Below the pieces are notes generated by a model, which worked only from the letters and a program-made list of their open reading frames with translations, was not told where the DNA came from and ran no database searches. Shown piece by piece: positions 22,961 to 34,486 of a DNA stretch of 64,000 nt. The number at the start of each line of letters is the position of its first letter. Position 1 is the first letter of the stretch. The stretch spans positions 3,720,001-3,784,000 of the forward strand of contig NC_016460.1 in NCBI RefSeq assembly GCF_000226115.1. Reading direction: 5' to 3'. The DNA comes from Thermothielavioides terrestris NRRL 8126. Its lineage: Eukaryota; Ascomycota; Sordariomycetes; Sordariales; Chaetomiaceae. A program made the translations under genes and the position numbers.

Positions 22961-23319
22961 GATGGAGTTTGACTACCTACCCCAAGGTGGCGTTCGTCAG
23001 TGGCTTGGGCGTTTGGAGTTTCGCATACACGGTGGGGAAGACACTACTCAGATACCAATAGCTGGCCTTGATTGGGGGGTTCCAGGCGACTTAAGAGTGG
23101 CTTCACGGTGTCCTAGAAGAATATCAGAGACATGATATTATGTTGTCGAAATGTTATCCGGCGTGACTGGAAGAAGGAGATGGCATATATTCCTACGGTC
23201 ACCCATCCCACCCGCCAGGGTATCCAAACCGACCATGAATAATAATAAGTAAGATTAGAGAGAGCAGACATCAAACCACCATGTGTCAATGTGGTGGTTC
23301 CCGAGAGACGCTCGCCCTC
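22961..23319. other. Convergent 3' flanks, no gene seen
   Basis: 359 bp between the stops of the Med2-like gene and the GH5 gene; presumed 3' UTRs only. Confidence 0.5.
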
Positions 23320-24582
23320 CTACGGCTGCTGCGTCATCTTCCACATGTCGCCCAGCATCCCGGGAAAGGCGGGATTCCTCCAGTCGGACCAGTCGTGGGT
23401 CAGCAGGCCCCACGACTCGTCGGCGTCGACCGTCCTGTCGCGCACGTAGTAGCTGCCCTGGACGGCCCAGACGGCCCAGTCGGCGTCGTTGTTCTGCATG
23501 TACGAGACGAGGCAGCTGAGGTAGCGGCTGTCCTGGTCGCTCAGGCCGTCGTTGGGCCCGCCCTGCATGCCGACGCCGAACTCGCTGAGGATGAGCGGGC
23601 CGGTGTAGGGCTTGCCCTGCTCGAGCACGAAGCCGACGAAGGCGCCGTACTCGGCCTGCACGAGATCGCAGCTCTGGAACGGGTCCGGGAACGTGACGGT
23701 GAAGCTGTACGCGTGCATCTCCCATACGTGCTTGCCGGCCCAGCCGGACGTGTCGAGCATGCCGACGCCGTCGCGCAGGTGCGTCAGGTCGGTCGCGCTC
23801 TGCACGCCGCCGACGATGACGAGCACGTCCGGGTGGGTCGCGTGCACGAGGTCGCCCGCCTGCTGCACGTACTTGTACCAGTCGGCGCGGCCGTTGAGGC
23901 CCTGCAGGAGGAACGCGCGCAGCTCGTTGCGCAGCGACATGGCCACGACGCCCGGGTGGGAGCTCGCCGCCCAGGAAGCCATGGCCTGCAAGCCCGCGAG
24001 CCAGTCGGCCGTGTGGAAGTAGCGGCTGTTGAAAGAGTTATAGCCGAAGGCTGTGTCCCACCAGCCGTTGCCGTCGGTCAGGTTGCAGCACCACGACGCC
24101 TTGGACACGTGGTTGTCGAGGATGGTCATGACGCCGCGCGCGAACAGCGCGTCGATGACGGCGCCGAAGACGTCGCGCGTGGTCGTCGTGTTGGTTATCC
24201 AGGGGTTGTGGGCCACGATTTGCGTGTAGAGGCCGGCCATATCGCTGGAGGAGACGCCGGCGGCTGCGGCGGCCGCGGCGAAGGAGGCCGAGACGGTGAG
24301 CGAGGGGTTCAGCGCGTGGTCGATACTGTAGGTCAGACGCACGCAGTTGAAGCCCTGCTTGGCGATCCAGTCGGCGATGTAGTCGACCGACTGGTGCTGC
24401 AGCCCCTCGGGGATGTTGGCCTCCATGTGGCCGGCCCAGTTCACGCAGCGGAACTTAACGCGCTGGCTGTTGGCGTCGAGGATCCAGCGGCTGGACGAGT
24501 GCAGCGGAAGGGCCACGCCGGCGGCTTGTGCGAGCGGCGCCAGCAGGCCGAGGATGGCGAACAGGCGGTAGAAGCGGGTCAT
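23320..24582 (-). CDS. Secreted glycoside hydrolase family 5 enzyme
   Basis: Single-exon gene of 420 residues. Residues 1-20 (MTRFYRLFAILGLLAPLAQA) are a clear signal peptide. The (beta/alpha)8 fold of GH5 is recognisable: RCVNWAGHMEANIPEG near the first strand, FNCVRLTYS, and VMTILDNHVS. The conserved N-E pair in AMSLRNELR makes Glu220 the expected acid/base. WEMHAYSF carries His290 and Tyr292. Glu334 in ILSEFGVG is the expected nucleophile. Several cysteines and N-glycosylation sites (NTT, NLT) suit an extracellular protein. GH5 enzymes cut beta-1,4-glucan, mannan or related glycans; the substrate cannot be fixed from these motifs. The frame stays open upstream to 24663, but MTRF at 24582 is chosen because it begins the signal peptide. 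A TATA-like ATATATAT lies about 66 bp upstream. No carbohydrate-binding module is present. Confidence 0.9.
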   Translation of the reverse strand: MTRFYRLFAILGLLAPLAQAAGVALPLHSSSRWILDANSQRVKFRCVNWAGHMEANIPEGLQHQSVDYIADWIAKQGFNCVRLTYSIDHALNPSLTVSASFAAAAAAAGVSSSDMAGLYTQIVAHNPWITNTTTTRDVFGAVIDALFARGVMTILDNHVSKASWCCNLTDGNGWWDTAFGYNSFNSRYFHTADWLAGLQAMASWAASSHPGVVAMSLRNELRAFLLQGLNGRADWYKYVQQAGDLVHATHPDVLVIVGGVQSATDLTHLRDGVGMLDTSGWAGKHVWEMHAYSFTVTFPDPFQSCDLVQAEYGAFVGFVLEQGKPYTGPLILSEFGVGMQGGPNDGLSDQDSRYLSCLVSYMQNNDADWAVWAVQGSYYVRDRTVDADESWGLLTHDWSDWRNPAFPGMLGDMWKMTQQP

Positions 24583-26426
24583 TGTGGCCAGCGCTTCCTC
24601 CGCAAAGAAGCTGCTGCTGGTGTTGGTGGTGGTCGTGAGGTAGAGGGATATATATGAGCTCAAGCCCGATTCCCACGTACACAGGAGATGTAGACACTGA
24701 GTCTCTGCCCCTGATATATTCTGTACACGAGAGCTTCACCGACCAAGCGAAAGGAGCGTCCAAGCAAGCCCAACCAGCGGAGGATAAAAATAAAGAAGGG
24801 CATGAAAGCGCAGGACAGCTTGCCCCCCTTACCGACCGACGGCCGACGAACGTCACATCGTCGCTGGGCCGGAGGTCAGGTGCGGGAGGAGCCGACGACG
24901 TGACATATATACCAAGAAAATACCAAGAAATGCAGGACACGGTAGTAGTTGCATTGTGCAGGTGCCAGGAGACGGCTGATCCTCCCGGGTGAGGGGGGTT
25001 CGTTCGCGTTGGATAAACTTCAACCGGGGGTTGCAGTGGCGTTTTCCTGTCTTCCAGCCCGGAGCCAAACAGGATTTGCGGCCGCGATGCCGGCCAGGCC
25101 ACTTAGCTTCCAGGCTTGATTGCCTCGCAAATCAAGCAGACGAACACACTAGCCCCTCGGCTTTGATCCTCTTCCAATGGCTGCGTATTGTCCTGCGCAT
25201 TTCTCGCCGGGGTCGAGCCCTTGCAGACGGCGCTCGACGTGGTCTAAGTCTAGACCCCTTCTTTCGGCGCTGAGAACAGACGCGGAGCAGCGCAGCTGGA
25301 GCATGTGGTTACTTGCGTCCTGTGATTGGAAGCGGCGTGAATTGGGGTTGCCGAAGGGGTTGAGCGAATGGCAGCACGGGTCGGCATTGAAGATGGTCTG
25401 GGGAAGAAATCCCGGCCCACTCATGGCGGCTGCCCGATTCGTCTTCAGCCCGAGGGGTGGTGACCATTCAGAACCCGATGCCCGATGCTGGGGACCCTGA
25501 GCTGAATGGGAAGGTACGGATTACTATAACAAATGATAACTCAGGTAGGACCCAAGACGGCGGGATCCCGTCGCCTCTCCTTGTGATCAAACTCCTTCCG
25601 CGAGCCTGCTCATCAGCTCGTGGAAAGCAAACCGCAGCTGACGACCCCTGTCGCACGCCCTGATGACCTTCCTTGTCCATCCACCATGTCCGACGAACTA
25701 GATCAGACGATGCCAGGCACCGCATCGAGATTGGCCAGGGAGCACAATGAGTGGAAATACCACCGAGGGAGGGGTCATTTTTTGCAGCGTGGTATTGTCT
25801 CGAAGGAACGAACCAGGGCAGTCTACCTGCACTTGATGTTACTTTAACTCCTGTGTAGTATAGGTTAGCTGCATGACGCTAGTTGGCCCCCTCAGAGCGG
25901 CGAACACCGTGAGTCGAGGAGGCCTCAAGCTGCGGTCCCATGGTCTTGCGGCCCTCTGGTCACGGTTGGGCCACAGCCGGAACCGCCACCACTCGTCCAT
26001 GCGAAGTGATTTCAGTTGATTTCAGTGTCTTGGATCGCATTTCACTTCCTCAGCAGTCCTTGGTGACACCTCACCAGTGATCGCCTGCCCGGGAGCCTGC
26101 GAATCCGGCATTTCAAGACAACCACGTCAATTATATGCAACTATCCCCGTCCAGCTGGGCAGTAGCTCCCAGCCGGGGGCTTTCAGGTTCGAATTACAGG
26201 CTTATTCATCATATGCTCATCGTCAGTCGTCAGAAATGAATATGAAATGCGGCGCGAAGAAAGCGCCGGTAGCTCGCGAACTAGCTCTTTGGTCGAGGAC
26301 TTCAGGAGTGAGAGTGTGGTGTAAATCGTCCCTTCGCGCAATTTTGGCCGGAGGGAAGGGGCCTGCCCGTCGTTTACCAACCAGTCGGCGTGGATACATC
26401 GGATAGCAACAGGACCAAAGCCATGG
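24583..26426. other. Intergenic region, GH5 promoter side
   Basis: 1.8 kb between the GH5 start and the stop of the PH-domain gene. Besides the TATA-like site it shows no supported gene, RNA gene or repeat. Confidence 0.5.
24648..24655 (-). promoter_or_regulatory. TATA-like box upstream of the GH5 gene
   Basis: ATATATAT lies 66-73 bp upstream of the GH5 start, a plausible position for a strong inducible promoter. It is the clearest TATA-like site I noticed among the genes here. Confidence 0.4.
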
Positions 26427-27806
26427 TTAGGCCGGTGGCAAGCGAGCCTCGGCCACGGTCGCGGTCACCGTGGTGGCAGCGGTCGTGGCGGTCGTGGCCG
26501 CCAGCGCAGCGCTCGCAGTCGCGCTCGCAGTCCCGGCCTTGGCCTCCAGTTCCCGCCGTTTCGCCAGCAGACTCTTGAAGGCGCCCAGACATTGCACCAA
26601 ATCTTCCTCGTCGTGCGTGCAGAACCGGTAGCTCTTCTCGTCCGTGATGATCTGCAGGCAGTGCCTTTTAGTCCGGCTCAAGGGGTCCGTATCGACCACG
26701 TTGACGATGGACGATATGTAGAGGACGAACACCACCGACGACTCGGCTTCGTCCTTGTAGAGGATGAGATTCCTGGGCCGCAGCACGCCCCACGACTTCT
26801 TCCACTGCCGCACACCGCCCTTGCTCCTGTGAAACCACATCCAGCCCTGCCAGATGACGCGGTCCGGGTCGGCCTCGTGGTGACTGACGCTGATGCGGTG
26901 AGCGCCGACAGCTGCTAAGGCGGGTTTGGATGGCCCGGGAGACGTCGATGGATGCTGCACCGCCAGGCTCTCAAACGATGCGCCTGGAATTCGGTGCACG
27001 TCCGAGTCGGAGAAATCCGAGGGGCTCGCCAGGTCGGCGCCCGAAAGACCCGATGACTCCATTTGCGACGGCCGCCGCGCATACGACTTCCCGAGGCCGC
27101 GTATTGGAGGGTCGGGGGGTTCGGGTGAGCTCGATGGGAAACGGTCGGGCGACGCTAGGATGCGGGTCGGCTCGGCCTCGCTGGACCGGGCGCCCTGGAA
27201 GAAGGAAGGCCGATGAACCACTGGGCTCGCCAGAAACATCTCATCCTCCTCCTCGTCTATCCTAGCATCCTGGCGCACCAGATCAACCCATTCCTGGGCA
27301 TCCTTCAACGTCGGGGCCTGGAAGTGGTAGTTTTTCGAGGGCGAAAACAGGCCGAACACGTTTTGTCGTTTGTTCTTCGGGTCCTTCAGCAGCGTCACGG
27401 CGGTCAAGTCCGAGAGGTAGATCTTGTGGCGAAGCTTCTCCTCCTTGTCCGATTTGTAGATGGACAGGGTGTTCGGTCGCAGCACGAGGTAGATAGTTCT
27501 CCAGGTCTGTATATTTCGGCATCAGAACTGCGTGTCGCTCATCGCGCATTCACGAACCAGATGCGGGCCTCTCTCTACCTTTGTCTTCTGAGAGCGCTTC
27601 TGCACGTAGCCGCTCTTGATGACGCGATCGAACTCGAAACTGCCGTTCTGGTTTACCGGCGAATACGTATCCACGGCCAGACGACTGATTAGCCGTCCGG
27701 AAGCTGCTCGTTTCGCGGGGACAGCAATTGGTTGAGGTGTCGACTGGTCGGCTGGTAGACTGGCGGCTACCGACGAAGCCGCTGGTTGCGTTTGCGCTTG
27801 TTCCAT
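26427..27806 (-). CDS. Tandem PH-domain protein (Opy1-like architecture)
   Basis: Two exons (27806-27579, 27506-26427) give 435 residues. The intron (GTAGAG donor, ACAG acceptor) interrupts the first PH domain. PH1 spans about residues 60-170 (IKSGYVQKRSQKTK, TWRTIYLVLRPNTLSIYK, DAQEWVDLV). A Ser/Pro-rich linker follows. PH2 spans about 280-395 (GWMWFHRSKGGVRQWKKSW, LILYKDEAE, FCTHDEEDLVQCLGAF). Both begin with basic strand-loop-strand segments typical of phosphoinositide binding. Yeast Opy1 has the same two-PH layout and senses PI(4,5)P2 at the plasma membrane. The C-terminus is an Ala/Thr repeat region. The membrane-lipid role is inferred from family; orthology to Opy1 is not shown. ATG 27806 is chosen over an upstream in-frame ATG at 27929 that reads like leader. 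Confidence 0.85.
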
Positions 27807-29660
27807 GGCGGCGCACCCATGTACACAGTAAACAAAACAAGGAAATGAAGCGACGGCTAACTGCACGGCGGCGAAGGGGAGAGGCGTGATATTAGGTCGG
27901 GTACGGAGGTCGAAGGGAGAGCGATTCAAACGAGGGACACCTTCGGGTTAATGGTTAAAAGGCGGCGCGAGGCCGCTCGCGTGACCCGGTCCAGGCAGGC
28001 AGTCGAGATGACACTGCAGGTGATCACTCAGGTAGGCTTCAAGAATGGCGCAGCTGTGGCGAAGGAGGCGGCAGGAGAGGAGACGCGACTGCGGTTGTTG
28101 AAGTCAAAATGTTGGGAGCCAGCTGTCGACGTCCCCCGGGAGGACGAAGTCCAACAGGAGCGCCTGGCTAGGTGTGAAGGGGAAGCTTTGGAACCAGCGT
28201 GTTGTTGTCGGGTGTGTTTGAGGACGCCCCTTGCAGGCCACCTTCGTTGGCCTAATTCGTACTGTGCAGGCGCTGCACCCCTAAATGGATGGAGGCAGTT
28301 CCTGTGTAAGTCTGTGCCGCTGCCTCACGTTGGTGAAACCCAACCCACCCAACGACCAGCAACAACAACGCGTTCAGCTTGCCTGTCGCCCGGTAGATCA
28401 CGGCGGTGGCAGCGACAAGCATGGAAGGTGTGTGAGGGTGGTAGGACTGTGCTGCAAGCTGCCAGCTACCGATGTAGGTAGCTGCTGCCCGAGAAGCTGC
28501 AAGACAAACCTGGAAGTCAGAGCTTCGGACTGTGGGGTTTGGGGACGCTGGATTTCAATCGCTTCGCCGGGACACAACCGGGATGTTTCGAGAGGGCGCC
28601 TAGAGCGGCCATTTGTTGGCTGAGTCGGCCACACCGAACTTGAGATGGACGGCCGTTCATGCGTTGGCAGCGTTGCGCTGCTGTGCGGTCGAGCGCTGCG
28701 GGCGCGGATGGGCGGCAGAGAGCTGGCCCTGTTTCAGATGCGAAAGTCGAAATCCAGAGCTGCCTGAATGGGCTGCTCTCAACTGGGGGCCAAGCTGGGC
28801 TTTTTGAGTCCCTGAGGGCTTGGCATACCAAGATCAGTTAGTGTACGGAATACCTAAGGTAGGCTGGTAACCAAGCCGCCCGTGTGGGGAACAGGCCGTT
28901 GCGAAGTGCCTTTTTTTGCCGCTTAGGTCTGACACCATGGTAAAGTGAGAATCCGTTTCCTTTTGTGTGACGCAACGCATCGAACTTTCACTTTGTTTTG
29001 TCCAATCGACGACAGAATGCTCTGGCAAGTCTTGTGTTGACGCAGGTTAAGGTACCCAAATGTCCATGATATGTCTTTGAAGATCGGAACCTGGAAACTA
29101 GAGCATTTGCAAACTCGGCTCAATCCAAGGCTCGGTTCACCAATTTATTTTTCACTTACTCCACTCGTCTGATAGTTTCATTTCGGGGTTTGCAACTTCG
29201 CCCTTCGACATCTCAAGCGGAGACAACCTGACTCGGCGTAGAGTCAGAGTTTACCGCAGTAGTGCTCAAGAAGAGGGGAAGTCGCGCCGCTTGATTGCTG
29301 ATTGGCTCGGTTCCTGCATCACAGTCTCCTAGGCCCACCCGCCGATGGCATCTTGACCCGTGAACTGGAGTGTCTCCCGTGTAAGTGAGGGCTCTGAACC
29401 CAGCAGGTAAGCACGGCGGCCACGGCCCGCCAGAGAGGACAAGAAAATTCCCGGTTGTTTAAGTGTAGCCTGCACTTCCACTGAGATCTTGATGCCTGGG
29501 AGCAGCCGAGCAAGAAGCAACGGTGCTTTCTTTCACCTGCTCTCACATTGTCGCCGAGAACGACTCGGTGAAAGCGGCCTTCACGACTTGCTCATCAAAG
29601 CCACCCGTCAACTCGATCTCATTCCTCGTTTCTGGTCCTTACTACGAAACCGCGGCGACC
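27807..29660. other. Divergent intergenic region, presumed promoters
   Basis: 1.85 kb between two divergent starts. I see no supported gene, structural RNA or repeat. Confidence 0.5.
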
Positions 29661-30911
29661 ATGGCGCATCCGCAAAGCAGCAAGCTCTCCGAAGGCATAC
29701 TGCAGGAACTCAGCAGCACCCAGTATGCCTGCTCCTCTCTTGAGCCGCTCTCGGGAGGCACGGCCAACTTCATCTTCAAAGGCACACTCACCAGTCCTCT
29801 CCCAGACGGAACCAGTGTGGTTGCCGTGAAGCATGGAGAGAGTTTCATTGCCTCGATGCCCGACTTCCAGCTACCCCCCTCTCGCTGCGTAGGTTTCGTC
29901 GTCGGCTATAGCCCTGTCAAACCATACATCAGCTCTCTGACCCTCGAATATAGCAAGCCGAAGAAGAGAGCCTGAAGGCCCTCAGCGGGCTGCCACCCAT
30001 CCCGGGGACATACGCTGTCCGGGCTCCCAAGCTGTACTACTTCAACGCGGCCACAAACACACAGGTGCAGGAGTACCTCCCCCACGCGCTGAGCCTGAAG
30101 GACTACGCACTCAAGCACTTCTCCGCGTCATCCCGCGACCCGTCCCGGAAGCCGGTCTGCGCCGAGCTCGGGCGCAGCCTGGGCGCCTGGCTGCGCAGTT
30201 TTCACGAGTGGGCGGCGCTGCCGGCGCAGTCCGGGCTGCGCGCGGCGGCGCGCGCGAACGAGGGGATGGCTCGGCTGAAGCACCTGGTGAACTACCCGGC
30301 GCTGGGCGAGACGGTCGCGAACTTCCCTTCCGTTCTCGGGGACGCGAAGGAGACGTTCGACGAGATCAGCAAGGCCACCGCGGACGAGCTGCAGCGCCCG
30401 GATCTCCAGCTCATCCATGGGGATTTCTGGACGGGCAAGTGAGTGCCGCCGGTCCACCCCCCGCCCATCGGATTCGTTTGGTGTATAGAACTGATATGTT
30501 TGCCACCACAGCGCCCTCCTGCCGGATCGGCCGCTGACAGAAGGGGAGACGACGCCCGTCTTCATCGTGGATTGGGAGATGTGCCAGCTCGGCGTGCGCC
30601 CGCTGGACCTGGGCCAGATGGTCGCCGAACTCTACGAATTGTCCCTGTTCAAAGACATCGACGAGGGCAAGTGGCTGATCGAGGGGTTCGCGGCGGGCTA
30701 CGGCTACGTCGACGACGAGTTTGCCTTCCGTACCGCGCTGCATGCGGGCACCCACCTCATCGCGTTTGGCAGTCGGGTGCCGGGCTGGGGCTCGCCCGAG
30801 CAGGTGCAGCAGGTCGTGGGCGTGGGGAAGGAGTTGGTTCTGCGCGCCTGGCATAAAGATCGCGCGTGGTTTGAGGCGGGCGATCTGGCCTGCCTGTTTG
30901 GCGGCCAGTGA
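29661..30911 (+). CDS. Aminoglycoside-phosphotransferase-fold small-molecule kinase
   Basis: Three exons (29661-29888, 29954-30438, 30512-30911) give 370 residues. Intron 1 joins PPSRC to QAEEESLKAL; intron 2 splits the Asn codon of the catalytic motif. The N-lobe has LEPLSGGTANFIFKG and a VVAVKHGE strand whose lysine should bind ATP. The C-lobe has the Brenner motif HGDFWTGN with catalytic Asp233 and Asn238, followed by FIVDWEMCQLG, whose Asp258 should bind metal. These residues define active APH/choline-kinase-fold enzymes. Fungal members phosphorylate small hydroxylated metabolites; the substrate is unknown. There is no signal peptide or membrane helix, so a cytosolic enzyme is expected. 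The start follows the in-frame leader and precedes the conserved N-lobe by 30 residues. Confidence 0.85.
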
Positions 30912-31481
30912 GCCGACTAGACTGCTGTGTGCGACAGGCAGTATCCGTGACGCGGGTGCGGGACACGGTTCGCCTGTTTGAGTAGCACCTGAGGGTCAAT
31001 GCGACGTTGACTCCCAGCTGGGCTGAAACACCGGCGCACTGCGCCGTTGGGTGTGCCGGATGCCCAAAAGGGCATCTTTGAAACACACAGATGCGGGTTT
31101 TGGAGAACGTTGTGCGAGAGATCGACAGGACGTGGTACTCCAATCCCTAAATCTCAGACAGTAAAAAGACCACCTCAGCCGTGTGTGCTCGGGCCGTCCA
31201 CCAGCCGAGATACCGGATGTGCCTGCGGCCATCTGCCGGGAGGAGATGTAGCAAAGCACCTAGGCTGCTGTTATAACCGGCTGCCTACCTGTCGTCAGGT
31301 GTCCGCCTCTTGGTCCATGTCGTGGTGATGCCAGGCCCAGTTCCACGACGCGGGGGCCAGTCGGCCGCCTTCAGCTTGGCCCGCTCAAAGTGAGGACGAT
31401 CGGTCGCTGGCCTCCGTAGATTCGACCTTCCACGCCTCCTTTCTGATTGCTCGGTTTATCTTCGCCGTCGTCGCCTGGACG
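30912..31481. other. Intergenic region, no gene seen
   Basis: 570 bp between two same-strand genes. It is presumed 3' UTR of the kinase gene and promoter of the membrane-protein gene. Confidence 0.5.
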
Positions 31482-32513
31482 ATGGCAACTGGGCCTATGC
31501 CCGCACGTATGTCGAGCTTACCCATGCACCTGTACCATGTCTGCGTGCGAAAGGACTGACATCGTACAGGGATTTTGAAGCCTCCGCGGATAGTCCTTGT
31601 TATCTTTTTCCCTGTCATCAGCTTCATTCTATATTGTAAACCGTCGCACTTTCCCATGCTTCATCATCCCTCCAAGATTCCGACTGACCTCAGCCCCGAG
31701 CAGTGGTCCTCTCGCTAGGATGCATCAACGACTCGCTCAGCGATATATCCCCCGTCGTAGCCAGATCCGACGGACCAGTCGATATCGGCGGCCAAGATAT
31801 CCAACTTGACCTGCACATTGGATTCTTTGGTATATCCACACTGCCGTATTGGCACCTGAACAACACACCAACAGCAGCTAACCCCACGCGCTCCAGGCCT
31901 CTGCTTCGGGCCCGCGCCCTTCAACTGCACCGGCAGCACCGCGGCCCTGCAAAACCGGGACGAGAGCTCGCTCGCCGGCGACATCCCCCCCAGCAAGGGC
32001 GGCGGCAACTTCGCGCTCGCGGCGCTGGCGCTGGGCCTGCAGTCGAGCTTCGCCGTGCTCAGCGGCATCCCGCTGCTGATCATCCTGGCCGCCGACGTGG
32101 TCGCCAACGTCGTGCAGGTCTACTTCATCATGATGGCCGCCGACAACGCCCGCGAGCGGCACGCGCAGGCGGCGCTGTGGGCGCGCAGCCTCGACTGGGC
32201 GGCCACGGCCGGTGCTGTCACCAGCTTCGCGGCCTACCGGGCCATCGTGGCGGCCGCGTCGCGCCTGATCCGGACCTTGTCCGGCGTGCCGCTGGCCGTG
32301 GATGTCGGCACCACGGCGTCGAACCTGTTCGCAGCGGTGGTGGCCATGACGACCGCGGGAGCGGTGATCAACACGGCGCTGACAGCTATGGATGCCGGGT
32401 TTGATGCGTACTTGGCCGCGAAGAACGGAGCCGGGACGGCGTGGGAGGAGAGAAAGGCCGAGACAATCACGCCGGTGTACCAGACGAGGGCCGCCTATGA
32501 GCGGTTTCCGTGA
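31482..32513 (+). CDS. Four-helix claudin-like membrane protein (Fig1/Sur7 type)
   Basis: Four exons (31482-31506, 31570-31635, 31704-31829, 31897-32513) give 277 residues. The first exon is only 25 nt (MATGPMPA plus one base). Each junction keeps phase and restores helices. TM1 is about residues 15-36 (RIVLVIFFPVISFILYLVLS). A loop then carries GFFGLCFGPAPFNC at 70-83, matching the G-aromatic-aromatic-G-x-C...C signature of fungal Fig1/claudin-like proteins. TM2 lies about 118-152, TM3 about 173-195 and TM4 about 213-238. The cytosolic tail ends TPVYQTRAAYERFP. Fig1-type proteins act in calcium influx and cell fusion during mating, Sur7 types at eisosomes; which applies here is not decidable. 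The tiny first exon could be missed by automatic annotation. Confidence 0.7.
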
Positions 32514-32971
32514 GTTCCGTGAGACTGCTGATGTTGGAAGAGGCTGGTGGGCGGTTCAGGGGTATTCGAGGGCTCAAGCTGAAGACCGAGTCGTCCGCAA
32601 ACGGCGACCAACAAAGCCACGTATGAGATACACATGGATTGGATATCTCAAGGCTACTTATTCATAATGATTAGTACACATAGTTTCCGTCCAGCAAAAA
32701 GGAAGCTGTGGTCCCCTTGAACTCATCCCTTCTCTCAGTTGACCCTAACCCTAAAACACTGCGGTCAGCCTGCCCCTACTGTGTGATTGAGAAACGATCA
32801 ATCGCAAACTTCAAAAATGCGTCAGATGAGTCGGACTTGGAAAACCTTCTTTCTGAATCCCAGCCGGCTGCTTTCCTGCTACGCAGGAAGAAAAGTATCA
32901 ACTTCATTTACCTGGACTTCATTCAACTTGCCGAGCTCACCAGGCGTTTGGTTTTCGCATCCAGCTTGATA
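32514..32971. other. Intergenic region upstream of NCS2
   Basis: 458 bp. Contains CCCTAACCCTAAAA at 32743-32756, about 215 bp before the NCS2 start. No gene is seen. The frame into NCS2 is open upstream, but the sequence there does not resemble the family. Confidence 0.5.
32743..32756. promoter_or_regulatory. Telobox-like motif upstream of NCS2
   Basis: Two tandem CCCTAA units followed by AA. Telobox sequences are known promoter elements of translation-related genes in several eukaryotes. Function here is inference only. Confidence 0.35.
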
Positions 32972-33570
32972 ATGGAGGCAGAGCCTGTTGTTGCAGGGTC
33001 ACTCACACGGCCCTGCGTGAAGTGTCATGCCCAGGAGGCGACCCTTGACAGCAGGTCACAGCCCGTGTGCAGGTAGGCCAATATCAATCATCCCCACCAG
33101 GATTTCCGCTTGAAATCAGATCCTAACTCTCCTCACAGAGACTGCTTCACAAAGTTCATCGCCACCAAGTGCATCAAGCAGATCGGCATCCTCGGCAAGG
33201 AGACCCGGCCGCCCCCTTCCGCGACAGGCAGCGGACCGGCCCAGGGCACCCGCCGCTACCTCCTTGGCCTCTCGCTGGGCGTCTCCTCCACCGTGCTGCT
33301 GCACCTGCTCAACGAAAACGTCGAGTTCCAGCTCGCCCGGGGCCGCAACGCCCCCTTCGACCTCGTCGTCGTGCACATCGACCACACCCAACCCACCACC
33401 ACCCCCACCCCCCCTTCAACCGGCCCGCACCAGCCAAACCCAACAACAACAACCCCTGCCTCCCGCGCCTTAGACCCCTACCGCCGCCGCTACCCGCGCT
33501 TCACCTTCCACTGCATCCCCCCGCTGCCAAGCCACCCCTACCACCCTGCCGCCCCCCATCTCGATTCCCT

Positions 33571-33614
<44 letters not shown>

Positions 33615-34486
33615 CCGCCGCGTCCGCGGCAGCTTCCCGCACGGATATCCGCCGGCTGCTGACGCGGCGCGCGCTGCTGGCGGCCGCGCGCGCGCACGGC
33701 TGCCAGGCGCTGCTGCTGGGCCACAGCACGACGGCGCTGGCGGAGCTGACGCTCGCCGAGGCGGCCAAGGGGCGCGGGTTCGCGCTGCCGTGGCTGGTGC
33801 GGGACGGGCCTGCTGGTGTTGCCGTTGGTGGTAGTGGTGGTGGTAGCGGTGGTGGTGGTGGTGAGACTGGTCGTGCGTCGGATGGGGATGGTGCGGGGGA
33901 TGATGGTGGAGGGGGAGCAGACGGGGAAAGGGAGGAGGAGGGGAAAGGGGACGGGAGCGAGGGTGGCGGGAGGGAGGAAGGAAAAGAGGAGAGCGGGCGC
34001 GCGGAGGAGAGTGGCAACGAAGCGAACGAGGTGCCCGTGCTCGTGTACCACCCGCTGCGGGACGCGCTGCGCAAGGAGCTGGTGACGTACGCGGATCTGG
34101 TCGGGATTGCGGATCTCGTGGCGGATCGCCACCCTAGCCATCAAGGGAACGGGAACCGGAACGGAACCGCAAACGGAACCGCAAACGGCCCGGCAGCCGT
34201 GGTGTCGCATCGGGATCTGAGCATCGAGGACGTGATGGCGCGGTATTTTGCCGACGTGGAGGAGAATTACCCCTCGGTTGTGGCCAACGTCGCGCGGACG
34301 ACGGGGAAGCTGGTGAGGCTCGAGGACGCCGGAGGTGGCCGGTGCGGGCTGTGCGGTCTGCCGCTGGATGAAGGGGGCGATGAGAGGTGGAGGGGGGAGC
34401 TGGGCCTGGGGGCACCCGCGAGGATAGGGAATGGGGAGAGGGAGAGCAGGTTGTGTTACGGGTGTGAGAGGTCAACGGCTGGGTGA
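32972..34486 (+). CDS. NCS2: Cytoplasmic tRNA 2-thiolation protein 2
   Basis: Two exons (32972-33072, 33139-34486) give 482 residues. Ncs2/Ctu2 partners Ncs6/Ctu1 in thiolating the wobble uridine of Lys, Glu and Gln tRNAs, in the cytosol with sulphur from Urm1. Cysteines C15-x2-C18 and C33-x2-C36 form the N-terminal zinc module. The PP-loop region reads LGLSLGVSSTVLLHLL, the altered, non-catalytic version typical of Ctu2. FTFHCIPPLPS, the helix RALLAAARAHGCQALLLGHS and a C-terminal CGLCG motif complete the fold. Two low-complexity inserts enlarge it: 13 AGC serine codons (33575-33613) and a Gly, then Glu/Gly-rich stretch (about 33820-34020). The start is the ATG 14 residues before the first zinc cysteine. 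Confidence 0.88.
33575..33613 (+). repeat. (AGC)13 trinucleotide repeat inside NCS2
   Basis: Thirteen uninterrupted AGC codons encode Ser13. It is in frame, so length change would alter the protein without shifting the frame. Confidence 0.95.
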
